This document shows, in pieces, positions 14,101 through 24,300 of a DNA stretch of 64,000 nucleotides. The notes below the pieces were generated by a model. That model was not told where the DNA came from, did not search any database, and saw only the letters and a list, made by a program, of their open reading frames with translations. The translations under genes were made by a program, and so were the position numbers. This stretch comes from Asterias amurensis (lineage: Eukaryota; Echinodermata; Asteroidea; Forcipulatida; Asteriidae), in contig NC_092661.1 of the NCBI RefSeq assembly GCF_032118995.1, positions 12,772,494 to 12,836,493 on the forward strand, read 5' to 3'. Within the stretch, counting starts at the first letter, position 1. Each line of letters starts with the position of its first letter.

Positions 14101-17100
14101 ATTCTTTGTCCTTTAGATGGGAAAAAACAAAACATAGGTCCCGTTTGTTGTGTAATGCATGTAAAAGACCACTTATCGCATAGAGAAGGGGTTTGCCCAT
14201 AGACTTATATATAAGAACTAGAGGGCGCACTGGCCTATATACGCGACCCGGCATGTACGCAGGCGGCCATTTTGTAAGTTGACCAAACAGGCATCGTACA
14301 GCGTGTGTTTGTGCGGCCATTTTGTAAGTTGACAAAACAGCATCGCGAAGCGTTAAAAAAACGCAAACTCCACCGTGTGTTTCATATTCAATGCGCGTAC
14401 AGAATGGCGTGTGCGTGTCTCCTTGCGGTCCCGTCGCGTTTGTGCAAGAAGCATCACCAGTGTGCCCTCTAGTTCTTATATATAACTCTATGGGTTTGTC
14501 TCAGTGTTTGTAGCAGTAGCTGCTTAATGCACCAGCACCACATTGGGAAACCATTATGGGTCTCAAAATTATTGCTCTGCTTTTTGTTTTGATACTCCAG
14601 GTGTCCGGGTCTCATGATAAGTCACTGCGTCTCTGGGAGAGGACTCAAGAACCTCTAGTTCTTGAGGAGGAGAGGGAGATGGAGAGAGAGAAGGCTGCTG
14701 AGGACGCCATCGCTCATGAAGAGCAACAAGTGGTAAGAATTCTATCTATTCTTACAGTGAACCTTGTGACTTGACGTGTCCGAGTTGTCTGATTCACTGG
14801 ACCCAAGCTTTGGTGTTGTCAGCTGTAGAATGTGGTTTTGAATCCCGATCATTACACTTGTTTCGAAAAGAGTTGGGAAGGTATAGTGCATTTTGCTCTA
14901 CCAGTCAAGCTCCTAGTGGACGATACCCCTTGCCTATATTTTAAGCGGTTGGGAAGGGGGATAACCCTTTTTACAGCCCCCAGGAGTAGGTGGCAACATG
15001 ACCCCTGGTGGCAGTTGATCTGGGTTGACCTGCACTAAAGACTTGTATACTTGTGAGACAAAGGTATCAAGAAATTTCAAGACGAAGCAACTTTTGCAGT
15101 TTTATGTAAAATGTTAATCAATCTTGCAGCAGGAACTACAATGATTAAATCTGTGTTCATTGTTTGCTGGTTGTAGCTTCCAGGTCAGGTTGCATCCAAT
15201 GAGGTAGGCACAGCCGGGAGGAAGACGGTTGAAACAGTTAAAGCAGCAGAGAGAATCATGGAAGCTCTTGAGCTGTACAAGGAAGAGACGGCCAAGGAAA
15301 AAGAGCACAGAGAGACTCAACAGGCTCATAAGAAAGGATTGGTAAGAGTCTTCCAGCAATTTTGATGAACTTTTCTTTTAATTTACAGCAACCATGGATA
15401 CCGTTTTTTTTATTTATTTTTTTAAATATTTTTTAATCTTTCTAAATTTGTGGTTATTATGCCTGATAAACCTTGGAAAATTATATCTGTGCTTTTCTTC
15501 TGGTGTACTCCAAGACTACTCTCTCGTTTTGTAATTACAATGTAGTTGTACAATTTTAATGTGTTCGCATCTTTCCTTATTTACAGATCCCTCCCATGAA
15601 GATACATCCCATTCTTCAGGCGTTCGGAAACATATCGGTAAGTGTAACAATTATATCCACAATATGAAGAGCTCATCCTGACCTATATATATGAGTTTTT
15701 AATATTATCTGAATTTTGTTTTAAACGATGTCTGGGATCCCGTCTTGCAAATTTACAAATTAATGTGAAGTAAAACCGATAATCACCACTTGTTTTTCTT
15801 TTTGCAGCCCACAAGATATGTCCTTGATGTCATCAGGAAAGTCAAATCAAGGTATGTTGATTAGAGTGCGACCTGCAGCTGAATGCACATTCCAAATGAA
15901 AAGGTGGTCACCTTGCTTAAATAGACCCTTCTCTGATGACGGCACCATTTTTTTTCACTTTTAACATGCCGGGGTGCTTTATACAAGGGCATGTCATGTC
16001 AACCCAGACTAAAAATGCCTCCAAACACTCCAAAGCACATGTGCATAGTACTCTTCGCCTCACTCCAGAAATGTGAAATCAGAAGGTTCTTTAGCTCATG
16101 CTCATCATGGGCACAGAATTTGAATAAAACTCTTTTGACCCAATTTATTTAGGTTGAACTGCTGAGGCATAGAAATTTAATTTAGAGCCTAAAGCAGTTT
16201 TGTTCACATGAAAAGTGTTATCTAGTACAATTTGTGGCTATGACTTGATGACAATATCAATGTGCATTGATGCATAGGCTGCTCTTAAAGGAACATTACA
16301 GAATTGGTTTTGCTAGCAAAAAAGTTGCTGGCAGTGTAAGCACTCTATGCAATCCACAATATACATAAACTGACAAACCTGTAGAAGTTTGACATCCATC
16401 GGTCATCTGGGTCACAAGAGAGTAGTGAAAAACAGATTACAAATTTTGCATTGCATCGATGCCCAACAAAATTATGATAAAACGCTCACTGAGCGATAAA
16501 CTCAAAACGCGAAATTAAATTATTTATTTCTCATCAAATATGAAATTTCAGACAGAAATATTTCAAGGGATGTTTTCTACTATCATCATCATTAGACCGT
16601 GTAAGATGTATGTAAATCTGTGATCTTCATGATTTTTGATTCTTACCAATTCTGTATCGTTCCTTTAAGCAGCAGCCAAACCCCTTAGCCACCAAAGCAG
16701 ACACTGCCTTATATTTGATGCTCCAACAAGTAGTAAAATCCTTAAACACTTTTGGAATTAATTTTTTGTATTTCTGTTTGGTTTTGCAGTGAGTTAGAGG
16801 AGGCGTTATTGGTCATCCCCTTCAGCTATGTACTAGACCTTCTACCTCTACTTGAGACCTTCATTAACTCGGGGTGGCAGGTGGAGCTGTCTTGCAGGTG
16901 TCTCCTCTTCCTACTCAGGTAAGCTTGTCTAAAACAATGAGTTTGTAGGAAGTCATTGTTACATGCAAACTTGTGGGTATCAGTACAACCATGTTAATAT
17001 CTCTTAGAAGAGGACAGTTGCCTAAGGCTCTAAAATCCGGTGAATACTTCCTGCGAAAGTAAACGCGATACAAAATTCAACGTCACAAATTCAAAACAAT

Positions 17101-18851
17101 TAGGTCGAATCAATTGACTTGTGTTCAACTCCTGCGAAACATTTACTGAGAAAACAGCCATATGACATCAAAATTCGCTTCCGTTCACATTTGCAGGGGG
17201 TATAAACCGGGCTAAAGGGGAGGAGTGTTGGCTCTGACAAAAGCAACGACCAATTTCATGGCTCTGTTTACCGCCGAATTGTACGCTTACAATCCCCATT
17301 CTCGCTTACTGTGCAACATGGAATTTTTGCACAAAAATTCGCTGCTAACCCATAAAATGTGAATTCCCTGCTTTCGCCAAGCGGATTCTTTTGTTTTGGT
17401 GAGCTGAGCCATGACATTGAGCCCTGGTGTTGTGGCCTCGGCGTTCCAAAAGTATACTCTTCTGGTCTGCAGGCATTTTGTTTAACAAGCAAAAATAATG
17501 TTGGGCTTTATTTCCACTGTATTTGTTTTTGTATTTCCATTGTTATTTTGCCCACTTAATTTGTAAACAATTATAAATTTATATATCAGCCGTGCTTTAT
17601 ACTTAACATTTTTATGAATGCTTTTGATCATATTCTGGTGCTTTGTATTAAATTGTTTATTTTTACATGTATTGTTAGTATTGAAACTATTATAATGTTG
17701 ATGCATTTTCCCTGTCCATTTACGCTTTATCATTTTATTATAAAAATTTATTTAATAATTTTTACAACAACTTAAACACGTGAAATTAATTTTCACAGGT
17801 TACTTTTAACGTTTATATCTACATTTATATAGGATTAAAATAATAGAACGGTTACAAAACCCGAAGGTCTTTGTGGAAATTCAAGCCCTGGTCTTTGTAT
17901 GAAATATTTACAAATCTTTCTTTACAATTGTGTTGGTAGAGTGCATCATGGTCAGATCACATCTAGTCAAGTATTGTTACCAATTATTGATAAAGTACGC
18001 AGCAGCTCCATGAGACAAGTACATCATCTCAGGGTAAGTCCACAGCACTAAATCATCTCAACCTACTATTCATAAACACCTCAGACAGTTTCGCTATTCC
18101 TATTGGTGGAGAGCGCGTCACGTGGGTATTTATAGACCTTTGTTTATGACCAGTAAAAAGTGTTGAAACATGGGCGTGACACGCGAGCTTGCACCTGTTC
18201 TTATAAGACAGTTTCTTCATTCCTATTGGTCGAGAGCAACGGCTGAAACAGTTGTGCCACATCACGGGATACGCGCGACGCGCTCAACATTTTGAGCCCA
18301 TGCGGGAAAGTCCCATTAAAAATTGTGGGCCACAAGAACATCCTTTGAATTACTTTGGTCGTTAAACTAAATGGATGAGAAGTTAATTTGCCTTGGTTAT
18401 TCAGCATGACCACTGGTTTGTGCATGATCAACTTAGCTACACTGAATGGAAAAGGAATTACATGGAGATAACAGGTGTATGTTGTCAGATAAAAAGGATG
18501 TATCCTTTTTGGCCTCTTTCTTTAATGGAGCATTCCCTAAATGGTTGACGGATCCTAGTGGGAATTTTGAATATTAAAAGCCATTTTCAATCAGATAACT
18601 CTTAAAAGTTGTGCTCACAGGTTTTATCAAATTGAGCCCTTTATTTTTGGAAGTGTTAAACTCCAAACTGAAACTCTTATTCTCCTATTGTGTTTCAGGA
18701 CCAAATAGGTTTCAATCTCGCCGGTCTGCAATTCCTCCATCGTGAAGTGGAGTCGAGAAGTGACGTCCAGCTTTTTGGAGATGCCAGTATCAAGATGAAA
18801 GAGAAAAAGAAGAAGAAACGGAAGCTGATGCTCACCATGGCAACCAGCTAA
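2166..18851 (+). CDS. WDR3: WD repeat-containing protein 3 (Utp12/Dip2 family), complete, 23 coding exons
   Basis: Nucleolar U3-snoRNP small-subunit processome protein needed for early 18S rRNA processing (family knowledge). Coding exons: 2166-2336, 2694-2906, 3723-3841, 4157-4235, 4707-4802, 5295-5390, 5901-6002, 6290-6387, 7187-7294, 7792-8028, 8998-9091, 9226-9327, 9743-9970, 10886-10942, 13110-13322, 13922-13975, 14601-14732, 15177-15341, 15587-15637, 15808-15851, 16790-16918, 17940-18033, 18699-18851. All junctions are GT-AG and phases join to 944 aa; the human protein is about 943 aa. The start is MGLTKQYLRY, as in vertebrate WDR3. WD40 blades show ends such as DTDVIVWDV, DSELRVWDI, DKTLKFWDF, DRNIKIWGL and DKSLRLWER up to about residue 690. 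An acidic stretch (DDEEEDIEDDDD) is exon 6. The Utp12 domain spans about residues 790-895, followed by a lysine-rich tail. The acceptor at 2081-2082 implies an upstream noncoding exon. Introns are packed with SINEs and small elements. Confidence 0.96.
3885..4080 (+). mobile_element. tRNA-derived SINE fragment joined to a foldback-element fragment
   Basis: Lies in WDR3 intron 3. It holds a B-box-like GGTTCGAGTCC after the conserved SINE stretch GATCAGCAGAGTGTG. From about 3938 it continues with GGGCCCAGTTTTGTATGG and GAAGCAGGGAATTC, which match the element at 6834-7043. It is therefore a composite of two degraded repeats. Confidence 0.55.
4385..4627 (-). mobile_element. tRNA-derived SINE
   Basis: Read on the minus strand from about 4625 it shows an A-box-like start (GAGCGGTCTAG) and a B box (GGTTCGAGTCC). 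The body CTTGAGCAAGGCACT then follows, shared with copies near 14080. Lies in WDR3 intron 4, antisense to the gene. Confidence 0.65.
5640..5765 (-). mobile_element. tRNA-derived SINE, second subfamily
   Basis: The minus strand has a tRNA-like head with GGTTGGCAGAGTGG and the B-box-like GGTTCAAATC, followed by CACCAGGGGCACTATGTG. A fragment of the same family, in plus orientation, lies near 7640-7725 (GCCAGGGGCACTATATGG). Lies in WDR3 intron 6. Confidence 0.55.
6430..6605 (-). mobile_element. SINE-body repeat, minus copy
   Basis: Contains CCTACATCCGTATGGACTG and GGTAACCCTGTTTCAGCC. The same text is found in plus orientation at about 49640-49800, with pieces near 14955-15000 and 21855-21905. 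Lies in WDR3 intron 8. Confidence 0.6.
6834..7043. mobile_element. Foldback element with about 30-base terminal inverted repeats
   Basis: The left end CAGGGCCCAATTTCATGG is matched by the reverse complement of the right end (CCATGAAATTGGGCCCTG), with about 30 bases nearly perfect. It is 210 bases long with no coding capacity. A diverged copy lies at 17248-17425 and a fragment near 3938-4000. No clear target duplication was found. Lies in WDR3 intron 8. Confidence 0.8.
8154..8276. mobile_element. Small foldback element with GGACTAGTCC palindromes
   Basis: The ends GGATTTCACAAAGAG and CTTGTGAAATCGACC are inverted repeats. The interior is made of repeated TTAGGACTAGTCC/GGACTAGTCCTAA palindromes. 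A related copy is at 56541-56718. Lies in WDR3 intron 10. Confidence 0.7.
8525..8915. mobile_element. TTAA-flanked hairpin element, family B copy 1
   Basis: Starts TTAA-AGGAACACGTTGCC and ends GGCAACGTGTTCCT-TTAA. The two halves are near-complete reverse complements meeting at GACTCCCATAAATGGCCG, so the whole element of about 390 bases can fold as one hairpin. It lies in WDR3 intron 10 and would be part of the pre-mRNA. Confidence 0.88.
10435..10824 (-). mobile_element. TTAA-flanked element, family A copy 2, reverse orientation
   Basis: TTAA at both ends (10435-10438 and 10821-10824), with ends AGGCAGTGGACACTATTGG and CCAATAGTGTCCATTGTC. The internal text is the reverse of copy 1, with the GAGGTCTC palindrome near 10610-10640. 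Lies in WDR3 intron 13. Confidence 0.87.
10999..11361. mobile_element. TTAA-flanked full-length hairpin element, family D
   Basis: TTAA at 10999-11002 and 11358-11361. The arms are inverted repeats over most of their length (CTACAGCACCTCAG against CTGAGGTGCTGTAG). They meet at the perfect palindrome TCGTCTCATGAGACGA near 11195. Lies in WDR3 intron 14. Confidence 0.8.
11733..12386. mobile_element. Non-autonomous DNA element with GCTGGGCGAATA ends
   Basis: Left end GTGCTGGGCGAATAG; right end ATTCGCCCAGGCCTAGC, which is inverted to it with a small insertion. The interior repeats ATCCGGTTA/TAACCGGAT and CGCCCTATGCGGATAT motifs. It resembles hAT-type GGGCTGGGCGA termini, but no clean 8-bp duplication was found. 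Lies in WDR3 intron 14. Confidence 0.5.
12705..12762 (+). repeat. LINE/SINE 3' tail fragment
   Basis: GGCGCTATATACATTTGTA followed by a (TTA)n run. The same kind of tail ends the LINE at 22868 and the SINE at 50060-50108. No other part of an element is recognisable here. Confidence 0.5.
13605..13740 (+). mobile_element. tRNA-derived SINE head
   Basis: GTGGCCAAGCCGTCTAG is A-box-like and GGGTTTGAATCCTGG is B-box-like, about 45 bases apart as in tRNA-derived SINEs. It is not a tRNA gene: no acceptor stem can be closed. Lies in WDR3 intron 15. Confidence 0.55.
14005..14590 (+). mobile_element. SINE split by a nested hAT-like element
   Basis: SINE sequence 14005-14197 (GATCAGCAGAGTGTGGGTTC, CTTGAGCAAGGCTC, GCATGTAAAAGACCACTTATC) resumes at 14493-14570 (GCTGCTTAATGCACCAGCAC). 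The uninterrupted order is seen in the copy at 49870-49960. The foreign block between is the element at 14198-14492. Lies in WDR3 intron 16. Confidence 0.7.
14198..14492. mobile_element. hAT-like non-autonomous element with 8-bp target duplication
   Basis: Terminal inverted repeats of about 35 bases start CATAGACTTATATATAAG and end CTTATATATAACTCTATG. Both sides carry AACTAGAGGG/CCCTCTAGTT. Flanks are GGTTTGCC and GGTTTGTC, a 7-of-8 match as expected for an hAT 8-bp duplication. It is inserted in a SINE within WDR3 intron 16. A relative lies at 51892-52380. Confidence 0.8.
14780..15030 (+). mobile_element. SINE copy
   Basis: tRNA-like head (CAAGCTTTGGTGTTGTCAGC, then GGTTTTGAATCCCGATC) followed by the shared body (CAGGAGTAGGTGGCA). 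Lies in WDR3 intron 17. Confidence 0.5.
16285..16668. mobile_element. TTAA-flanked element, family E
   Basis: TTAA-AGGAACATTACAGAATTGG at the left and TTCTGTATCGTTCCT-TTAA at the right. The ends are inverted repeats. The left interior shares CTGACAAACCTGTAGAAG-like text with family A, suggesting a common origin. Lies in WDR3 intron 20. Confidence 0.75.
17248..17425. mobile_element. Diverged copy of the CCAATTTCATGGCTCTG foldback element
   Basis: CCAATTTCATGGCTCTGTTTAC near 17250 is inverted against GAGCCATGACATTGAGCCC near 17407. It matches the ends of the element at 6834-7043 with several differences. Lies in WDR3 intron 21. Confidence 0.6.
18060..18262. repeat. Short dispersed repeat with duplicated CCTATTGG blocks
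   Basis: CATAAACACCTCAGACAGTTT at 18071 and AGACAGTTTCTTCATTCCTA near 18208 are two related units, each followed by TATTGGT(G/C)GAGAGC. The first matches sequence just after WDR3 exon 7 (about 6010-6045). The family is unknown. Lies in WDR3 intron 22. Confidence 0.4.
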
Positions 18852-19486
18852 AAAGGCAAAAAATTTTGAACCATTCCTGTTGATTTTTTTTTATGTAACA
18901 TTTTGATAGATGTTCAACTTGCATCGGGGACAAAGAATATTAGTTTTGCTTTTATCCTTACAGCCATGTGTCCTAGCACTGTATGCTCAGTACATTTTCC
19001 CGAGTTCTGTGAAAAAGAGTCACAGGCAAAAATCTCTGTTGCAAATTTAACATGGATTAAATTGTTTCGCTCCCTGCTGTTAAACTATAGGATTCAAACT
19101 GCCTCTAGCTACTGAGAAATCTTGGTGGTCTAGTTTGTAAAGACATTGCTCTAGAATTGCATAAATATGCCAGTAACACATTTTGTTTCTGGGTTTTTTT
19201 CCTGAATGGTGTTGTTAAGCCACCACAACAAGTACAAATTTATTAATCACCACAACATAATAATCGGAGATGTTACAGGCGCAGAAAAACAAAGACAAGG
19301 TCAACAAACGTGTACATAACATATCAGTGAAAAGAAAGCAAAATAACAATTAGGGAAAACACACAACAAATAACAAAGGAAAGCAATACAACAATGAATT
19401 TGAGAAATACATCTAGAAGATATGAGTTGAATATGTAACTACATTATTTCGGCTCTAATTAAATTACCTCCTGGTGTTGGGGTTGT
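18852..19486 (+). other. WDR3 3' untranslated region and flank
   Basis: No further coding exon is seen. A variant polyadenylation signal ATTAAA at 19056-19061 lies about 205 bases after the stop and could end the transcript; this is weak evidence. The rest is AT-rich. Confidence 0.35.
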
Positions 19487-19565
19487 CAAATCAAATCAAA
19501 TCAAATCAAATCAAATCAAATCAAATCAAATCAAATCAAATCAAATCAAATCAAATCAAATCAAT
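19487..19565. repeat. (AAATC)n pentanucleotide microsatellite
   Basis: About 15 uninterrupted TCAAA units with no change of phase until a TCAATCAA break at the right end. Its purity suggests recent expansion or contraction. Confidence 0.95.
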
Positions 19566-20004
19566 CAACATTTATTTCCATACAAACACAATCTACAAAT
19601 ACAAACAATAGGATGTTACAAGACTGAAAACTGTATGGAGGCATGGCCCATTAAAGCAAAGCTTGTAGGCTGGGATGCCTTTATAAAACAACGGAAGACA
19701 ATAATAATGAGGTCTTTTTCAAATAAAACTGACAAAATAATTGTTCTCTGATTTAAAACCAACTTTTGTACTGTGACAGTTCATTTATTGAATCAAACTG
19801 TTTGATTTTAGAAAAAAGTCCACTCTCAATCATGTGTTTTCCCCAAAAATGCTGCTGTTGCATTTTACTTTGGTAAGGTCATTTTCCAGCAAAATGTTAC
19901 TCTAATCAGACCTTGACCCTCACTCTTGAAAGGGCATAGCAATTTTTCTCTGGTTAGGGGCACTTCAATGAAGTAAATGTAAATTTGTAGTGCAACTTTG
20001 CAAA

Positions 20005-20582
20005 GGGCACCACAACAAATGCACTGGGCAACACAGCAAATGCACAGGGCACCACAGCAAATGCACAGGGCACCACAGCAAATGCACAGGGCACCACAGC
20101 AAATGCACAGGGCACCACAACAAATGCACAGGGCACTGCAACAAATGCACAGGGCACCACAGCAAATGCACAGGGCACTGCAACAAATGCACAGGGCACC
20201 ACAGCAAATGCACAGGGCACTGCAACAAATGCACTGGGCAACACAGCAAATGCACTGGGCAACAGCAAATGCACAGGGCACCACAGCAAATGCACAGGGC
20301 ACCACAGCAAATGCACAGGGCACCACAGCAAATGCACAGGGCACCACAGCAAATGCACAGGGCAACACAACAAATGCACTGGGCAACACAGCAAATGCAC
20401 AGGGCACCACAGTAAATGCACAGGGCACCACAGCAAATGCACAGGGCACCGCAACAAATGCACTGGGCACCACAGCAAATGCACAGGGCACCACAGCAAA
20501 TGCACAGGGCACCACAGCAAATGCACAGGGCACCACAGCAAATGCACTGGGCACCACAGCAAATGCCCGGGCACCACAGCAA
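20005..20582. repeat. 21-bp minisatellite, about 27 copies
   Basis: The unit begins GGGCACCACAGCAAATGCAC. Variants are GGGCACTGCAACAAATGCAC and GGGCAACACAGCAAATGCAC, with one short unit near 20256. Because 21 is a multiple of 3, no stop appears in several frames on both strands, giving long but meaningless open frames. The array ends at a small palindrome (CAGCAATTGCTG, near 20578-20589). Confidence 0.95.
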
Positions 20583-20589
20583 TTGCTGT

Positions 20590-21277
20590 GGGTGCTGTGC
20601 GTTATTTCAAGGCCTGTACTCTTCAACGTTTTCTCCTTACAGTGTTCCTGCAGTGAAACTCAATGTTAAAGTCCAATGGAGACATCACTATCCTATCACC
20701 CTTTGTTGCCATTATTGTTGGTCTTTAAGTCGTCGTCGTCATTGTGTACGTTTGCATGTCATAGTTAATCTTTCCAGGTCAGCTTCAGCTTGTGCTATCA
20801 CATTCTTTGTTGTAGTCCGGATCAAGACATTTAAGAGCAAGAAAGAGATCATTACCTGTGGGTCCAATTGGGAGACTGGCGTGGAGACTTACAATACTGG
20901 AATTGGTCCTTGAAGGGCACCGTGATGCCTCTCTCCCCCGTCTTTGAACCAAATGCAGCTTATGTCTATTTCATATTTAGTATAAAGCATTTGTAAACCA
21001 AGGCTGTAATTTCTAAGGACTTTTCCCTGTTTTCAGGACAAAAGCCTTCAAGTTTTCTTAACAGAAATTAAGCAGTCACCAAAGGAAGAATAGTCCACAT
21101 TGTGTCCACACCTGTAGCTTTGTATTTCAGGTGATGCACAGAGTCTGTAAGCCTCCTGACTGTTAATATGTTGGAGATGCCGGGTCTGGAATAAAAGAAA
21201 ACCAAGACCATCATGCCTTTTTTCCCAGGAAATTTTCACATACATATCTTGTCCCTAAAGTATAAAAAAGCAGCTCA
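20590..21277. other. Intergenic region between the convergent WDR3 and SLC51A-like genes
   Basis: No exon, RNA gene or classified element was recognised. It lies between the minisatellite and the 3' end of the minus-strand transporter gene. Confidence 0.4.
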
Positions 21278-21283
21278 TTTATT
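21278..21283 (-). other. Candidate polyadenylation signal of the SLC51A-like gene
   Basis: AATAAA on the minus strand, about 35 bases past the stop codon at 21318. It is close, but it is the first canonical signal downstream. Confidence 0.4.
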
Positions 21284-21317
21284 GCAGTTTTAGTTTAGCA
21301 TTTCTCGACGATGTCCT

Positions 21318-24300
21318 TCAAACTTCGCTCTCCCTCTGAGGTTGTTGGCTCTGTTGCTCAACGATCCACTTTCCGTTGGCCTCATTTGCCTTCTCGATAT
21401 CCAACAGATTCGTGGGGAAGCTAGGCCTCTTCCCGTCCTTGTCCAACAAAGGTGAAGCCAGGTCTCTGACCTCGGCATAGCGGTGATTGGTCTGGGATCT
21501 GTTCAGAGAGTCTGGTTGTTCAGCCTGGTGGAGCGGCTGGTCAATACGGCTGAAGAAAACTTTGCAACGTCCCAAGAACAGAATGAAGAATACCTCCACA
21601 ATAATGAGGTAGTTGTACAGCACTGGAAAGGAAAAAGCAAATAAACTTTTTTGTTAATGCTTTACCTTCCCCTCCATCTTTTTTTCCTGAGTTTTTTATT
21701 TGATTTTTGTTTTTAATGAGAGATCGCCTAACTATCACAAGGCAACAGACAGTCTCTTTAAGGTGAGGGCTACACACTTATCCGATCTAACTGATTTGGG
21801 TTATGGACCCGAATCAAGTGCCACAAGGGGCATGTTCCCACCCACATGTACTCCTTGGTCTGAAACAGGGTTAACCCTTTACAGTTCGTAAGGATGTAGG
21901 CATGGATAGTAGGAGTAGAATAGTGGCTGGTAGAGTAGAATGGAATTTAAGGAATACCTTCTCAAAATGGGGCAGGGGTCTGGGGATCCCGACTTGTTGG
22001 GTTCTTGTCCCCAATTGTGTGTGCATGTTGTGTTTAGAATGATCCTCCAATCTACTATTGAACTGTACTTACAAGTCGATCTAATACTTGGTGATAACAC
22101 CCCCTTGCAAGGTAGAGAGATGGACTGGGAAATGATACTAATCACAAGTGACTGGACACTTGGTATGATCATGAAAGCCTTGAGCAGCGAAAACTTGAGC
22201 CTGAAGTTGCCGTACATCGCTGCCAGGCTGGCATTAGCAGCTACGTTAATGATGGTCAATGCATACATCGCTGTCAGTGTCGACACAAGAACAAGGGCAG
22301 TGAGGTAGATGAAGGCTGATTGCGCATCTATCTGTGTACACATAAGTTAAAAATGGTGGTCTGTACATGTTTCTTGGTAGGAGGGCTCATATGTAAATTT
22401 ATGTAAACTTATCTAAAGTTGTCCTCCCAGTATTCTGGGAGAGTGTTCCCTTTTTTAAAGTACTGATCATTTTGTGTTTCTTATTCGATGATGTGTGTTT
22501 TAATGTAACCCTTAAAAGCGTTACATACGTAATGTGGACCTGAGAACAAAGGTCCACACAGTGAATGGACTTGAAACACACATTCTATCCTTATGAAAAC
22601 ATCTTTTGTTCTTTCCATTGTCCCTGTAGTTAAACACCTCCAATAGATTGTGTACACGTCTTGTGGAGCACAGTCTGTAGAATTCCCCTATGGAGATATT
22701 TTGTCTTCCTGTTTCTGTTTTGTTCTCGGGTCTCCACAAGGTAGTAGTGAATATGAAAACACTATGTGAACTTACAAACATCCACACAGTGTTTTTTTAC
22801 TGTGTTGAAGAATATGATGTTTATGAAGTGTACAGAACAAAGAGTGTCCACAGAGTCTAAGCAGCAATAATAATAATAATAAATCTTATAAAGCGCTGGT
22901 ATCTAGAAAACTATTCACTGCGCTAAAATATGACCAAGGGAAAAATTAATGGTAGGCTTGACTGAAGAGGTAAGTTTTGAGATTGGATTTGAATGAAAAA
23001 ATGTCAGGTTGTGATCTAAGGGTGAGAGGCAGGTCGTTCCACAGGCGGGGGGCAGCAACCGAGAAACTTCTATCCCCATAAGTTTTCAACCTGGAAGGTG
23101 GAACGGCAAGCAAGTTGGCATCACTGGACCTTAGCTGGCGAACGGGCTTATACGGCAGGAGAAGCCTCTGCAAGTACAACGGGGATGAAGTCTCTGTCAT
23201 ACAACGGTATGTTGTACAAAGGAGTTTGAAGATGATGCGTTGCTCAACAGGGAGCCAGTGTAGTGCTTGAAGAACCGGGGTGATATGCTCAAACTTTTTT
23301 GAGCGTGTTAGGATACGAGCTGCAATGTTCTGGATTCTCTGAAGGTGATGCAAGGTGGAAGCTGGAAGTCCATATAAGAGTGAGTTGCAGTAGTCGAGTC
23401 GAGACGTTACAAGTGCGTGAATGAGTTGCTCTGCTGTTTTGTCAGAGAGCAATGAGCGGATGTGGTTTATGTTCTTCAAGTGGTACATGGTGATTCGGGA
23501 GGAGTTTTTGACGTTGGTTGTGAAGTTCATGTGCCTGTCAAAGATGACACCAAGGTTTCTAGCTGTGTTGCTACAAGGAATGACATAGCCATCAATCAGG
23601 ATGCTGTGAATGGTGTTGTGGCGATGTTGACTTTGGGAGTTCAGCAAGAGGATGACTGTCTTATCGCTATTGAGTTGAAGTTTGTTTGCGACCATCCATT
23701 CCTTAACTTCGGCAACACACGCTTCTGTACGAGCAACTGCAGTGTTTGCGTCCGTGGAGACAAATGGCAGATATAGTTGTGCGTCATCCGCGTAAAGCTG
23801 AACGGACAGACCGTGGTTACGAGCAATGTTCGCAACAGGTGAAAAGTACAAGGAAAATAACACTGGACCGAGCACCGACCCCTGAGGGACGCCAAAACGT
23901 GATGTAGTGTTGGATGAGAAGGACCCGTCAATTTTTACATTTTGGGTGCGATTTTCCAGATATGAAGTAAACCACTTCAAAGCAGTTCCAGTGATACCGA
24001 AATTGTAGTGAAGACGTTGAAGGAGGATTTGGTGGTCGATGGTGTCAAAAGCAGCAGAAAGGTCAAGTAGCACTAAAATTACAGAGAGTTTCTTGTCAAT
24101 GGCTCCAAGGATGTCATTTTGAACACACAGGAGCGTAGTCTCGGTGCTGTGGTGTTTACGATACGCTGACTGTGCCAGCTCAAGCAGGTTGTTAGATGTT
24201 AGGTAGTCATTGAGTTGACCAGCTACCACTTTTTCCACAACTTTTGAGATGAACGGCAGATTCGACACAGGTCTGTAGTTACTCAGCTTGTTCTTATCTA

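Noticed and set aside
19865-20669. Several long overlapping open frames (up to about 250 codons) on both strands
   Set aside because: They are a by-product of the 21-bp tandem unit. The translations are pure repeats (for example MHRAPQQ or CAFAVVP) with no domain and no splice or start context.
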